This document shows, piece by piece, positions 35,570 through 48,414 of a stretch of 64,000 nucleotides of DNA. Source of the DNA: Lethocerus indicus (lineage: Eukaryota; Arthropoda; Insecta; Hemiptera; Belostomatidae); assembly GCA_019843655.1 (NCBI GenBank), contig JACDQD010000004.1, positions 5,084,001 to 5,148,000 on the forward strand. The letters are read 5' to 3'. The first letter of the stretch is position 1. The number at the start of each line of letters is the position of its first letter. A program made the translations under genes and the position numbers. Under the pieces are notes generated by a model, which saw nothing but the letters and a program-made list of their open reading frames with translations, was not told the origin of the DNA and did not search any database.

Positions 35570-38500
35570 AAGTTCCTACTTCCTGAGCCCGGTCTAATGT
35601 TGTTTGTGTTCGGCTGTCGTTTGCGGCCGCCAACCGTCGATGCCTTCCAGTTACACTTAATATACTATCCAGGCACGAGCGTGTAAACGATTGTGTGTAG
35701 ATTAACCACAAAGTGGACGTTATACTTGCTACAAAGTCAGGAGGTTTAACACTCAATATTTGAATTTTCCCAAGAACTATTATAATAAGATGTGGACAAC
35801 ATTTAGGTAATAATAAAAACTTTAGGAAACAATATGCACTATATAATTATATAAAACTATATAATTTATATATCAGTATCTGTATCAGTAATCTGACTGA
35901 AGCAATTGGCCGCAAGAAGGACACTTTTATTAGTCAGTTACTCTAACGTTATTTAAAAAGGAACCAATTAAAGCTTTATTTGTGTTACAAAATATGATAG
36001 TAATTACGGTTTGATTAAATTATAAATGATAATCCCCGCTAACTCCTCTGGGTATAATGTCATTGCAGTCAATGTATAAATGTTAAGAAGTCCTAATAAG
36101 CGCAAGATTTCCCCCTCGTTTAAAACCGAATAGAGGGAAAGCCCTAGAACTTAGAATTGAGAGTGGGCCGACTGTATTGAGAGTAATGGCCATCATTCAT
36201 TCGGCGCCCATCCTGGAAGCCGGCCAGGCGATTAGCGATCTACCCGGTTGTACAAGGCATTCAACGGGCGGGAGACGCCGGCGCCGGCGATGACGGACCG
36301 CGGTGGGACCGGCGAATTAGGAAACGGACAGACTCGATTAGGACTGTTCAGAACAACGGGCAAAGGACCCCTGCCAAACAATAATAATACTAAGCCCGGG
36401 GGTGAGAGGAGGAGCCTCTCCATCCCCCTCGTAATCCTCGCGGATCTCAGTTATACCAACCGGCCAACTACAACATTGTCACACCACATTATTATTGAAT
36501 CTCATTGGCCCGCCGGTTTCGTACTACCGTCTTTATAAGCCCTAACTTTAGCAAAATAATATCAATCGAGTAATAATAGCGTTAAAGCAGACGTTACTCA
36601 CTAATTTGGGGCTGACCTTACATCAAGATAGTTGTCCGAGACACAATATTAAGTATACTTCCTTTTTCATACTACCTTTTTATTTATATGTTTATTCGCG
36701 GGTTCGCAAGCATTTATTCGAAATTGATTTCTTACAACCAGTTTAAATGTTGAGGTTTCGTCGCTAAAATTTGTCTCGGTACACTTTTTGCGAAGTAAAA
36801 CACATCCACGGAGTAAAACCGTACGAATACAATCGTCAGGAGTATCGATCTTCGGAAATTAATAAGAATTGCAGTCCTGTTTTATTTTCTCGTCGCGTTC
36901 TCTAGATCCCGTCCCCGAAGATTTATAGCATGTAACTTTCGAGAAGACAAACACGTGAAGTCCGAGGAGACAAAGTACCCGCGGGGGGCGAGGAAAAGGG
37001 AAACTGGCTTCATACGTCGGCCTAATGTTTCTTCGGAAGGAAAAAAAAGAGAAAGATTTAAGATAAGGGGATAAATAATGTGTCGTACATTTTTCTTAAA
37101 AACCCTACTTGGTCAGATAAGAATTTTGTCGGCGAGCAATAACGAGTCTTACATTTCCATTAGATCAAGTTCCCGAAAATAAAATTTGAGACCTATCTTG
37201 AAATAATACTTGAGGACTTTAATAGTAATAAATGTTTAGGAATTAGAGGATTTTAATGGCACGATATGATCTGCGTATGAAATGCCTTCAGGAACGATTT
37301 AATAACGCCGAGACACTCCTATAAATCAAGGGCTTCCCCTGAACCGAAGTAGACAATCATAAACCATTAATTTGAGAATTATGAACGCGGTCTGAAAACC
37401 TACAGCGTTCGAATACAATCAATCCAATAATAATTTTAATGGGGATGATAATTCGGCCTAATTCATTGTCGGCCTAAGCGGGGCAGAAATAAATAAACGG
37501 AGCGGTGCCGGCGAGAACAAAACGCTGTGTTCGTTGGTCGGTGGGCCAACCCCCCCGCATTCATAATCATTGACCGTGGTGGGTGGCTGCATCCACAAAC
37601 CCCCTGAATTATGATGCCGCCGATGTATTCTCATCAGAGCGGACCTCACCCCCACCAACCCTCCTAATGTATGCATAGCCTACGCCGTACAGTCTGTTTC
37701 CAAACTTTGATTGGATCCATGTCGGTTGTTCCGGATCCTGTCGGCTGCTCCCGGCTCCGACATATCCGATGACTTCCAGATATGGAACCGCCTGCTGCAA
37801 GCGAATGAGCCGAATCAACATATTCGAATCTCCGGTCGCGAGTAATTTCAATTTATTGTGGGGGATTTATTTTGATATTTATTTATTGGTAATAGTTAAT
37901 TATTCCCTCTCAAAATAATGGAAAAACTATTTTCACTCGATTTATAGTTTACACGTGATTTTAATTAGATGATTAATTTGGGATAACCGTCTAGATATGA
38001 TAGGGTTAACCAAAGTTATGTTTTGGACGTTTACTAGGTTTTCATAATTGTTCCTGTGAGTATAACTCGAGTAACTCGAAAATCCGAAGGTTATTTAATA
38101 ACATTACAGTGATACAAATTCTCCCACGAGGGCAAAACAGAGAAAGACAGAAGATTGAGTAAAATTCCAATATGTTGTGAATCCTACCTAAAAATACATT
38201 ACACAAAGTTCTCTAGTATTGTCATTTATTCCTTATTGAAATTATGTAGAAAACATTTTACATTAATTAAAATAAATTAAAGTAGTAGACGAAGAAAACG
38301 TATGAGCGTATCTAATACAAATCAAACCAAGACTAAATATTATTGTACCTTGGTTTGTTATTCAAATTGTATAGCTTTCTTCGTCCTTATTGTTATTTAT
38401 TCCCTCTGTGTTCGTCCGAAATGCCTTTAGGAGACCGTCGGGTGGGTAAAAAACCCGGGTAGACCGGTATGAGATCTAATTCCCGACGCCTCACCGTAAC

Positions 38501-41500
38501 CGGGTGTGACGGGGCCCTCCTGACGGCAAACCAAATTAAAATGGGAGGAGCCCCAATAACTGGCCGGAGTAAACAAAGGGCCATACCGCCTAATTCCCCG
38601 CCCTTTATCACTGGCCCAATCTTGTTTTCGGAGTGGCCGCTCCCTCGACACATCTGTTCCCTTTGCATACGACCCTCGCGCTTTAGCCAACACCCCGGAA
38701 CCCGGAATACATTATAAGTTTCCCCAGTGACCTCGGTCCCTCACTCTTCGACCGAATTATAAATAAACATCCGTAAACGGAATCGCAGCCCTTCCCTGTT
38801 CAACTATTTTTTAGTTATTAAATAAATAATTTATTTTCTGTACCGACCATATACATATGTTCTCAAACTGTCTTCAAGCCCCCTCCATTCTCAAGTTTAA
38901 TAGAAAATAGAAATATTTTCGTATTAATACCAGAAAGAATACCAGTTATGACAATGATCTGGGAATTTTACATTTAGAGAATTCATTTGTGTTAGCGGGA
39001 GGGGAAATAGCGGCGGGGGTATTCACCTGGGACGCTACCACCGGAACAAAGTGGCAATGGGATGCCGGAGTGGACTGTAGGGCCGAAGGGCTTCAGGGCT
39101 CCATTGCGGCAATAGACGTAAACCCCGTTTTCCTAATTCCTACCGTAACCGTAACACTTTCCCCCGACTGAATTCAGGATGCTTCGCGACCCTAGCGGCT
39201 ATTCCGAGACAGAATCGGGGCCGACTACGCCTAAAGAAATGTTCCGGTAAAAGCTCCGCTTGAGGAAAGGGGCATCAAATTAGTCAAGGAATTGAAATTG
39301 GTCATCGGAGACTTGAGCCTCCTCCCTTGGGAGGCTTCTTGCCCTATTTTTCGTTGTGTTTTTCTTATGAGGCAATAAAGAGAAACGTTATAGTTTTTGT
39401 TTTCGGACTTTTTTTCAATTCGGAACTTCTATTTTCCGTTCCATAAAAAACGCGCTATAGCTACAAAGGAGAACTCCTGGAACTAGTTTTACTGCTTCGC
39501 TTTTTCTTGCGACTAAATACATTTTTTCCTAATTTCCATACCTGTCCTTTTTTCATTTTTTTAAAATTCGAAATTTACTTCTCGTTATTACTTTTTCCTA
39601 TTACGGTAAATCGTTTTTCTTGATTTTGGCCTCAGAGTATTAACAATGATTCGCTTCGGTAATATCAGTTCTGCAGAGTGGATGCGGGTAATTAGTTACA
39701 AGGTTTGCCAACAGATACACTGCTTGCGTGGTGTAATTTTTACATCGACTGTTATCTTTTTCCACTTGTTTTCGTGAATTCTGAAGATTTGCTCCTTCGT
39801 TGAAACATCCTGAAGGACGGGAAAAAACTTGAAACGTTCCTGATAGGGTAGGGAGTAGAGAGAAAAGAGGGGACGTCATTTTGGTTTCGGTCGTCTTAAG
39901 AAGGGTGAGAGGAGTGGACGTGGCGCCGGAAACATATCGCTTGATTTCCTCCGGGTTGGGCCTCAGTTTCTGGGACAACGGAATAAAGGGAGAGGGAGAG
40001 AGAAGCAAAAACTCCTTCGGTCTTGGTCGGGCGGAAAGCGCAAACTGAATATCTTGTCGGGGGGATTTCCCGTGTTTACGGAAATATATTTGCGGTCAAA
40101 TGACAAATTGAATTTTAGGCGGACGCCAAATGGTAATCGGGTCGTGGAGCGAGCCGCTCTTATTGCCGCTGGCAGTGACAGATTACGGCCGGCCGAATTG
40201 ATCGTCCCTCTGAAACTCCGTGTATTTATGAATGAATTTTTTTTCCTTTTCAAGCCCGGCAACCGATTTGTTATTCGAGTTTTCAAACTGGCCTTTTTAA
40301 AATACTTTTTCCTCTTTAGATCGTATAGCTACGGGGATCCTTTCACTAGTTCAAAAGATTCACCGCTTATGAGTTTTTCTTCAATGCCACGGCATTTTGC
40401 ATCGATTACAGAATACCCGCTGCAAATCTAGAATTGATGGAAAACATAGCAAGTAGTGGGAATCGATCCGACGACCAATCTCCCGATAGTAGTCTCGCCG
40501 TTAGAACTGCACCGTCGCCAACACCACTTACACCACAGTTTCCCTTCCATTACTTCCCTTTCCCGGACCTCCTCACATTTACGCCAATAGCGTTAAGGGC
40601 GGCGGCTTCATTAATGCATTTTTTAAGGCTGTTCTTCAAAAAAAAGATCCTACCGCCAAATTGAATCATCCACTTTATCTTATCATCTGCTTATCATCCA
40701 CTGACTCGTACAATGTTCCGTTCTGTTTCTTTTCAACAACGGTACGTCTTTTTAACGTCCTTACGCATATTTGATTGTTAAATAAACAATATTTTTTTTG
40801 TTCTCAGCCAGTCTCATACAAATGGAGTTCGTTGGTCAAGGACTTACATCTCCCATAACAACAATTCGTAGCTTTATACAAACAGTCGCGTACAACGAAT
40901 TTCTCGAGCTGGACGATTGATTTATGCCGAGCTCCGTGTTTTTATATTCTAGGACAAATGTAAACGCTTGGGCGTGGGGTGCGGCGAATTCAAAAGTGTT
41001 GATAAAGCCGGAACAGTAGTTATTTGAATAGGGGTGAGGCCGGAAGCGCTAACAGGCCATTATCAATTGGGTTCGGGCTGGCCCGTCGGCCGCCTATCGA
41101 CCACTGTGCAAATTGGTTTCAGCCGAGTTCGGACCGTTAGAGGGATCTTTTTATACTGTTTTTTTGCCGATCCAGACACAAAATACACCACCGGAATTGC
41201 GTTCCAGGTTCGTAGTTCACATTCCGACGAGGAAAATTAAAATAGGAAATTTTACTTGCAGAATAATGTACCTGTTTGACTCTTCCATTCACCTACATGG
41301 TCTTAATCTAGACCGGTGCCTCTGTAGCATTGTTCAAACGAGGAAACTTTTGGCGTAGTGTAACCCTGAAATATTTAACAAATTTATATTTATTATTTAG
41401 GTTGGTTTTTATTTAAAAAGAAAAGGTTGGTCCAAGGAAAATTGAGGAAGAAAACACAGAATATGAAACAAATCAATTTGCGATTTCATAACATAAGGTT

Positions 41501-42094
41501 TAACACTTTCACTGTCCAAAAATAAATAAATATATAATGAACGAAACGATACATTGTATCCCCCATTGTAGATTCATAACCCTTCACAACTAGGTAACTT
41601 CAACTGGCTTTACAAAAGGTAACATTGGTATAATTTATGTCATTTAAATATCGGTGATAAGAATTTCAAAAAATGTCATTTGACATTCAATTTAGTTGTA
41701 ATATCTGGTAAAATGCATACATTTCAAAAGAATTTTTTTAAAATATTAATAGTGCTGTAGTATTTAGCTATTAAAACCATTCAGTTTGTTTTAAATAATA
41801 CGAATTTTTGCGATTTAAACTTTATTTTCTATGTCTGAGTTATATTACCGGAGTAAGCGATAATTTATTGAGATAATTGCAAGCGAAAATAATACGAAAA
41901 CCATAAATGTTTAAATGCAACTCTATAAATAGGAGTTTTAAAAGCTGAGTTGATTGAAAGGTGCACTTGAGTTTTATAGGAGCTCTCTGCGGTAGACATT
42001 ATTTCGCGGGAAGCGTGGGCCCCCGGAGTGTGTGCCATGTAGGCAGCCAGTGTGCGTGTTATTACAATTTCGTCTTTTTCGGCCCGGCTTTTTC

Positions 42095-42097
<3 letters not shown>
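35570..42097. other. Non-coding stretch
   Basis: No recognisable gene over 6.5 kb. It contains a 14-bp GC palindrome (36276-36289) and GC-balanced blocks at 36170-36540, 37450-37850 and 38400-38760, where frames stay open on both strands. A short hairpin lies at 39316-39336 (AGCCTCC with GGAGGCT). The 125-codon plus frame at 40054-40431 begins at TTG, not ATG; its first ATG leaves about 68 codons, and no domain is visible. Confidence 0.6.
36276..36289. repeat. 14-bp GC palindrome
   Basis: CGCCGGCGCCGGCG is fully self-complementary and contains four CpG. It sits in a short GC-rich block. Confidence 0.8.

Positions 42098-42153
<56 letters not shown>
42098..42153 (+). repeat. (CT)n microsatellite, 56 bp
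   Basis: Perfect CT array. It is followed at once by GGGTAAGT, so a consensus donor sits three bases after the array. Confidence 0.95.
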
Positions 42154-42155
<2 letters not shown>

Positions 42156-42161
42156 GTAAGT
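42154..42161 (+). promoter_or_regulatory. Consensus 5' splice-donor motif GG|GTAAGT
   Basis: A full GTAAGT donor begins at 42156. The frame that reads into it (from 41961) is a Ser-Leu repeat over the CT array, has no ATG and stays open past the donor, so an upstream coding exon is unlikely. It could be a donor of a non-coding transcript, or chance. Confidence 0.2.
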
Positions 42162-42387
42162 AGCCGATCGAAAGAAAAGCCCCGCGTTGAAGAAAATCCA
42201 GAGAGACGTGTGGGGCGGGAAGATGGGGCTTTTCTGGAAACCGCCGAGGGGAAATTGCCCAAGGCCGCCGCCATCGGCCGCTCCTAACGTCCTCTGAAAC
42301 GTACTACAGGAAAAAAGTGGAAAAAGCACCTTGCTTAAACAGAAAATGAAATATATCAACCACTTGTGACTATTCGCCTAATTAAAA

Positions 42388-42409
42388 ACTTACCTAATAA
42401 CAAGGAACA
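42388..42409 (-). promoter_or_regulatory. Candidate recursive splice site, minus strand
   Basis: Read on the minus strand, the pyrimidine-rich TGTTCCTTGTTATTAG meets a perfect GTAAGT between 42394 and 42393. Both halves fit consensus. It is the best minus-strand tandem site I found, though the acceptor is TAG with purine interruptions. It points to the opposite strand from the 17.6 kb site, so at most one of the two is likely to serve the same intron. Confidence 0.22.
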
Positions 42410-43690
42410 TATTTTCACTCTCGCTTACATTGGCTGGAACTCATTATCTTTAGTGCCGCAGCTAGGTTTAGCTCCGACTATTTTAATATATAATTATTCC
42501 GATATCAGAGAAAGTAATTTTCCACTTCTTATTGCACGTGCATTTGCCTAATTTAATGAGAGAACAAGTTTCCTTTTATAAGGTCAGTGAACTTTGAATG
42601 CTAAAATTGAATTTTATTTGCACGTCATGAACTTTTTAGGAAATTGCGGTAATTATTTTTATGTGTTAACGTAGCATCGATGTTGAATATTAAATGGACT
42701 ATGTGAAACTGAAATTAGTAATCGAATGATAACGTTCGTAATTTTGAGAGTTATTTTTAGAACTTTCATGTTAAAACACTGTACTAAACATTCTCAATAT
42801 GTCCGGCTATTACTGTCCCTTGAGCTGCTTTAAAGTACCTAATCTGATCCTTCGTGTAAATTTACATAAAAAAATTAGGTAATTACTTGGGTATTTTTAA
42901 CACATAATCTTTCGAATCTCGTGCAAAGTTATTTTCTAATTGGGGAATTGTACATCGAGTTGCGGACAAACCTCTATTCGTTTTACACCCCCAGTCACGA
43001 ACCTCGGAGTATTATTAACATTCAATTTTAATGTAGCCTGACCACTCGGGGTATAAAAATGTTACCCTCGAGGAGCATAAGTTTAGAACATAAAAACAAA
43101 GCGACATTTGCACGTCAACTTCCTGCTGTCGGATTGCGCTGTGTAATTTTCATTTTGAAAATATTTTAACAACTTGATTCGTGTAAAAGCGCTGTATTTA
43201 CGAATTACTAAAATATCGCGAAAAAAGTCTAATAACTAACGAACTTAGAAGTCTGGTGCCAAATGCAGTTCAGGTCGTCTAAAATCATAGTTTCATTTTG
43301 TAATTCTTAATTATAAAAATAAAAATATAGTAAATAATTTACTATACTAGTAAAAGTAAATAATTTTTTATAAAAATTCCGAGAATCGTCAAAATATCCG
43401 TTCAGTAAAATATTTTTCTATTTCGATCGTGTCCGTTAATTTCAAGAAATTCAAGTTACATTTCCAGTAGGTTAGGCTCTATCGGGCTTCAAAAGGGGCG
43501 GCGTTTGGCTTTAGCGAAACGATCGGGCAGAGAACAGCGGTGGACAACCGGCCGACTTAGATCTGGAACAAGAGGCCCGGGGTACAACTTAAGAATGAAT
43601 AAAAGATAGTGGTCTGGTCGGTCTTGTCAAAGGAAGGGCCCGGGGATTTAGTCCTCGAGAGAAGCTAAGGCCCGCCCTAACCGAGCCCGC
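42410..43690. other. AT-rich non-coding stretch
   Basis: Nothing recognisable apart from the 21-bp palindrome with adjacent direct repeat at 43326-43366. Confidence 0.7.
43326..43366. repeat. 21-bp palindrome plus 12-bp direct repeat
   Basis: TATAGTAAAT and ATTTACTATA flank a single A (43326-43346). The twelve-mer AGTAAATAATTT from its centre recurs at 43355-43366. Confidence 0.8.
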
Positions 43691-43763
43691 GTCTCTCTCT
43701 CTCTCTCTCCTCTCTCCCTCCATCCCTCCCTCTCTCCCTATATCTCCCTCTCTCTCTCTCCCT
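43691..43763 (+). repeat. Imperfect CT/CCCT tract
   Basis: Polypyrimidine over about 73 bases with a few A and G interruptions; a degenerate (CT)n microsatellite. Confidence 0.9.
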
Positions 43764-44105
43764 TAAATCACCGCACACTGACCCCGCTAATTCCTCCTTC
43801 TCCCCTTGCAAGACTTATGGCCGTCCCAACGCCTCACACTGCGCATTTGTTTCTTCCCTTTTTTTTCTGCTGTGTGCGCGCCCTCCTCTGCGCCTTTTTG
43901 TGGACCAAAATACGGTAACAATACCCCGATTAAACCCCCATAAATACGTTGTTCTAATTCACCTGCTTAGCGCCAAACTTCAATTGAACGTTTAATATAA
44001 TGACATATGTACAATTTGGGCTGGCTTAGATCTAAAACATCGGATATTTGTTGTCATATTCACTTTTTTTCACGTTATATTCTTAGGCTTTGTCGATAAT
44101 ATGTG

Positions 44106-44107
<2 letters not shown>

Positions 44108-44163
<56 letters not shown>
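44108..44163. repeat. (AT)n microsatellite, 56 bp
   Basis: Perfect AT alternation. Confidence 0.95.
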
Positions 44164-44165
<2 letters not shown>

Positions 44166-45206
44166 AATATATTTTTATTGCCAACTAACGCTACCTTACG
44201 TAGAAATTTGACGTATAGTTTTCTTTATTTCATTCACTTTTCTGGATGACATTTGTGAAATTTTTGCTCTCAAATACTGCCTATTTTAAAGCAAACAGCA
44301 TTTGCTTATATGCCAAGCTTACAAATGTCCGAAAATTTTTTATCCATTCTCCCGGAAGATTGAATTTCCTACAGCAGAGTAGCCAAGACAGGAATGAGTA
44401 ATAGCATTTGAAATTGATATTAATGAAATGGTTAATCCCCTTCCCGGTCTTTTATTTTTGGCCATTCTTTTTTTCTCCTCTGCCCACCGAAAAGTGTCAG
44501 ATATTAAACGGCGCCGACAGGACAGCGGCCGGACCCTGCAGCGAGGTTAATTTAGAGGGCTCATAAATGAAAAATTGCAACAATACGAATCATTAAAAAG
44601 TCATTAATTTCCATCTGGCCTGACCGAGAATGTTGGCCGGGGGGGGGGGCGACCCGCCGCGAGAGGAGCCCTGTAAACTCTAACCATTGTTGTTCCAGTT
44701 TTATAATTACGTTTTTCGCCAACCCTCATTGTTTAGCAATCAGCCGAAGCGGACAACCCACTAGTGCGGAATGGAAATTTATCTGTCCTTATTTTTCAAA
44801 ACAGCACTTAGTCCGGATCTCGTAAATGATCATTTTACGAATCGCTCCATGATGCATTACTATACAGCCTATAATTTATATAACGAGCTATTATCATCGT
44901 TTGTAAATTCAGGCACGAGTACAAAGCTGAAATTATTTTTTATTACACACATTTCATATATTTATATATATTAATACCTAATGCCTCGATAAAGATAAAT
45001 TCCGTAGAATTACTTGAGAAATCCGATCAAAATGATTTTATAATTCGGAAGAACTACTCTAAAATAGTGCGTTAATCTAGATCGGACTCAACGACAAGTT
45101 GAATAAATAGGTTCGGCTATCCGGCTAGCATTTAAGATTTGTATTTAAATTTAACTCAAACCGATACTCGATCGCCTATCGCTGAAATAGTCGATTTAAT
45201 GAATAT
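44164..45206. other. Non-coding stretch
   Basis: Nothing recognisable. It includes a G11 run (44639-44649). Confidence 0.7.
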
Positions 45207-45310
45207 GGAGGGAAGAGGAGATAAGTAAAGAGAGAGGAAAAGCGAGAGAGAGAGAGAGAGAGAGAAGGAAAGAAATGAGAAGGAGGGAATATAAGTAGGG
45301 GTTGGGGGGG
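45207..45310 (+). repeat. Purine-rich tract with (GA)n core
   Basis: About 100 bases nearly all A/G. A pure GA core spans 45244-45265, and the tract ends in a run of G. Confidence 0.9.
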
Positions 45311-45469
45311 GTTCATTATGCAGCTAGTGGAAGCCTACCGTGGGGGGGCCGGGGCAGGACTTCATTTCGGGACCGTCGTCACGGCCAAGATTACACTGAC
45401 TGATTCCTCTGTTGAAAATTGCGAGAATTGGCGAGAGGAGAAGTCTCCCTTTCTCTCTTGCTCCCCAAC

Positions 45470-45515
45470 AGTATCGTCCCCACCCCTCACTCCATCTCTC
45501 ACTCTCACAATCTAG
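45470..45515 (+). promoter_or_regulatory. Possible 3' splice acceptor
   Basis: About 40 pyrimidine-rich bases end in AATCTAG, followed by GTGAAC. As an acceptor it would open the frame that contains the 35-codon ORF. A GT right after the AG again makes this a tandem motif, but GTGAAC is a poor donor. Confidence 0.2.
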
Positions 45516-45530
45516 GTGAACTCGAACGAG

Positions 45531-45638
45531 ATGGAGTCCTCCTTCATCGCCCTCAATAAGTGGCTGGCTCCCTCAAATTGTTACTTTGTGCCGCTGCCGC
45601 TCTTCGCCTCGAGCGCCGCGAATATAAGCGTGTTCTAA
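45531..45638 (+). CDS. Possible small ORF, 35 codons
   Basis: I do not recognise the product. The frame starts MESSFIALNKW and ends with TAA. It follows an in-frame TAG by only 15 nt and has a purine at -3 and G at +4, a fair start context. Codons are GC-rich at third positions, unlike the AT-rich flanks. It sits just after a pyrimidine-rich tract (45470-45512) ending CTAG|GTGAAC, so it could instead be a terminal exon beginning at 45516, adding VNSNE in front. No donor follows. It may be a short ORF, a last exon or chance. Confidence 0.15.
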   Translation: MESSFIALNKWLAPSNCYFVPLPLFASSAANISVF

Positions 45639-48414
45639 GTTCTAATTTTATTTTCTTGTATTGTACATTAAAATTACGATTTTATAATTATCGGGCGGGC
45701 GGCGCTTAATTTAAATTAATTCCAAGCTTGAAAACGGCGTCGAAAATGTTCGTTTTATTTATTTACACTGCGCTGAAAACCGAAGTTTATTTCTTCGCGC
45801 TCTACTTTGACGGAAGTGAGTAAGGCTAAAGTTTCGCCCCAAGTTTGCTTGCTCAGTATAATATCGGTATAACTATAAAAGGTTGGGGCGAGAAAAAGTT
45901 TTTAATAGACGCTAAATTAAAATTTCGAAAAGGCGCAGGGGCGTGGAGAAATTTACACCTCGTCTTTTACAGTTCTCGGGCCCGATTGATTTATTCCGGG
46001 CGGGTATCCGACGGTTGGCGGGGCCTCTGTAAATTGCGCATAGGTGAAGAGAGAGAGGCGCCCAATTATTCGGGAAGGGGGCGCTAGGTGGGCCCTTGTT
46101 TTATTGGCTAAGTTGGGCCATTACCTCGGAAGGGCGAGGGGGAGTTTTCAGCGCCCCCGTTTACGGCCGGCTCCGGTTACGGGCCCGCTCAGCCCCCCGA
46201 CCGACAACTAAAACACACGGCCCGTCTACACAACATAACCTGAGCCGAATATCGCAGGCGAATCATTTTCGCCCGGGCGTTATACGTAACGAAACGGGCT
46301 TACCACGGAACATTAAATTTGCGGCCACTCCAGTTATTTCAAAATATTCGGTCGTATTTTCAGTGATAGCAACCTCTTACGTTTATGCAGCGCAGAACCA
46401 CATAAAGATGAACTGGAAGGCAGAATGTTATAATGCTCCTAACGAGCCCTCGGCACGCAGATTGAAATAATTTATGAAATTTATGTACTATTACTCCAAT
46501 CCTCCGATCATAGTGAGCATATTCCAATATCACATAGAATTGTATTTTAGAGCTTCTTAGATACCACTTAATATTTGAACAAAAATGATAACTAAAATGA
46601 TGTGCTTTTATAGGGGAATAAGGAAATTTTATATTTGATAATGAATTAAGCGAACGAGAAATGTTTGCTTGTAACTGTACACACAAGTCACAAAAAATAA
46701 TTAGTCGGCCCCCTTTGGGTAGGAACGAAGCAAGCGTACATCCCTGACTAAGTTGGATCCATCCACCTTTAGTTCCCCCCTCCGGGTTTTAATTACTTTT
46801 CCAGGTTCCAGAAAAAGTCGGCCGTTAATTACAGACCCCAGATCCAAAACCAATTGCGCGGGAATTAGGGATTCGCGGTGTTCTACCAGCCCGAAGCGGC
46901 AATCCAGAATTTAAGAGTTCCGTGGAGGATAACAGCGTTCTTAATTTAAATGGTGCTTCCAACCCGTAAGCACTCTGAAATTGTGTTTACCTTGGTCTTT
47001 GAGCGCAAGATCAATATTTTATGTCCAAAAAGTTAAGAAATCATGAATAAAACCACATACAAATAGACGATTCTAAATATTCTATGAGATGATAATAATG
47101 TTAAATTATATAACGAATTATTAGTTTCCTATGTATATTTATATACATGAATTTTATGAATCTGACAAATATTCATACATATATCCAGATTTTCTAAACA
47201 CTTCATATTATTATGTAATTTGCATTTTATAACAACACAATTTTTTTACACAAAACGTTTTCATCGTTCATTTACTTATATTTAGAATTCAGTTTAATAG
47301 TAGAATTTTTATATTGCTCCGGATTGATTTTAAATCAACTAGTAATTAATTACAATTTGAATCTATGGACTAGTTGCAACGTAAATTTACCTATTTTTAC
47401 TCAGTATTATGTACTGCCTCGTAAATAAAACACATAAAATATAAATTGTTGAAAATAGTCTACCCGGTGCCGTGCTGATTCCGAAAGCGGCTGAAGTGCA
47501 CGAGGCGGGGGAAAAAATTCATGAAAAGTTCGGGACAAAGATGGCTTTCCTATCCGGCGGAATGAAAGAATAATGACGCTTTGAAGTGATTTAGTTGGGC
47601 CGGTTCCCCCTCTGTTCTGTATCGGACCGAATCCATTTAGCCCGGGGCTTTTTTAGCTGTCGTTTTACTGTTTCTTCCAAGGCCTCACTTCTCCTAATCA
47701 GACACTCTACACAGCCTTTTCTTCTCCAGTTCTTCACTCGATGGCAGTCGAACCTCCGGCCGCTTCCTTTCCAGTCGTATATTTCCGTAAAGGATTTCAA
47801 GTTCTGCAGCCGGGGCATATATCAAAATACCGTGTCCGGTTTCATATTACTGCTTCGACTCCACACTCAGCGGTGAATTTAAACAGATTTTAATATTTTT
47901 TAAAGAAAATAATCAGCATCGAGTGATATTTGTCACGGTCAACGATATCGCACAGGTGAAACCATTTGTCTTGTATGTATAATCTCAGCACAGCACAAAC
48001 TCAGAAGGGACAGTAAATTAATGAATCTAATAAACTATTTTTGTAGAACATATCGAGGCGCAATTATTTATTCATAAGACAAGAACCCATTGTCTATAGA
48101 TTCATAATTGTCAGAATCAGTTTCATTTTTTAATGCAATTACTATTCGATTTACAGAAAAGTGTTTGTTAGTTATTATGCAGTCTTTTCTGGAGTAGTTC
48201 AAAAAATAACAACATTGAATTTTCTTTATACTGCTCCATTTGCTTTTCATATTGTGTTCCAATAAAAAGCCCCCTAAATGGTATTAACCTGAACTTGACT
48301 GATGCTGGTCCGTTTCACCTTTGCTGGAGTCAAGAACGCGATGGTCGGGGGTGGGGGATTAGGCGCCGGCGAAAGGCTCACCTGGAAGCAACTTCAGCCG
48401 ATTTATAGCTACTA
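45639..48414. other. Non-coding stretch
   Basis: No recognisable gene. A GC-balanced block at 45940-46340 has frames open on the plus strand (46096-46470), but these begin at TTG rather than ATG and have no known motif. 46500-47460 is strongly AT-rich. Confidence 0.65.

Noticed and set aside
39316..39340. Short hairpin AGCCTCC/GGAGGCT followed by a T-rich stretch
   Set aside because: Only seven pairs with a seven-base loop; common by chance, and not a histone-type 3' stem-loop.
40054..40431. 125-codon plus-strand frame
   Set aside because: It begins at TTG and keeps only about 68 codons from the first ATG. The opposite strand is also open over part of it, and no motif is visible.
41100..41140. 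AAATTGGTTTCAG, reminiscent of the homeodomain recognition helix codons
   Set aside because: In no frame does it read WFQNRR or a close variant; the frames give LVSA or IGFS.
41865..42359. 164-codon minus-strand frame
   Set aside because: Glu-Arg repeat from the (CT)n array; no domain on either side.
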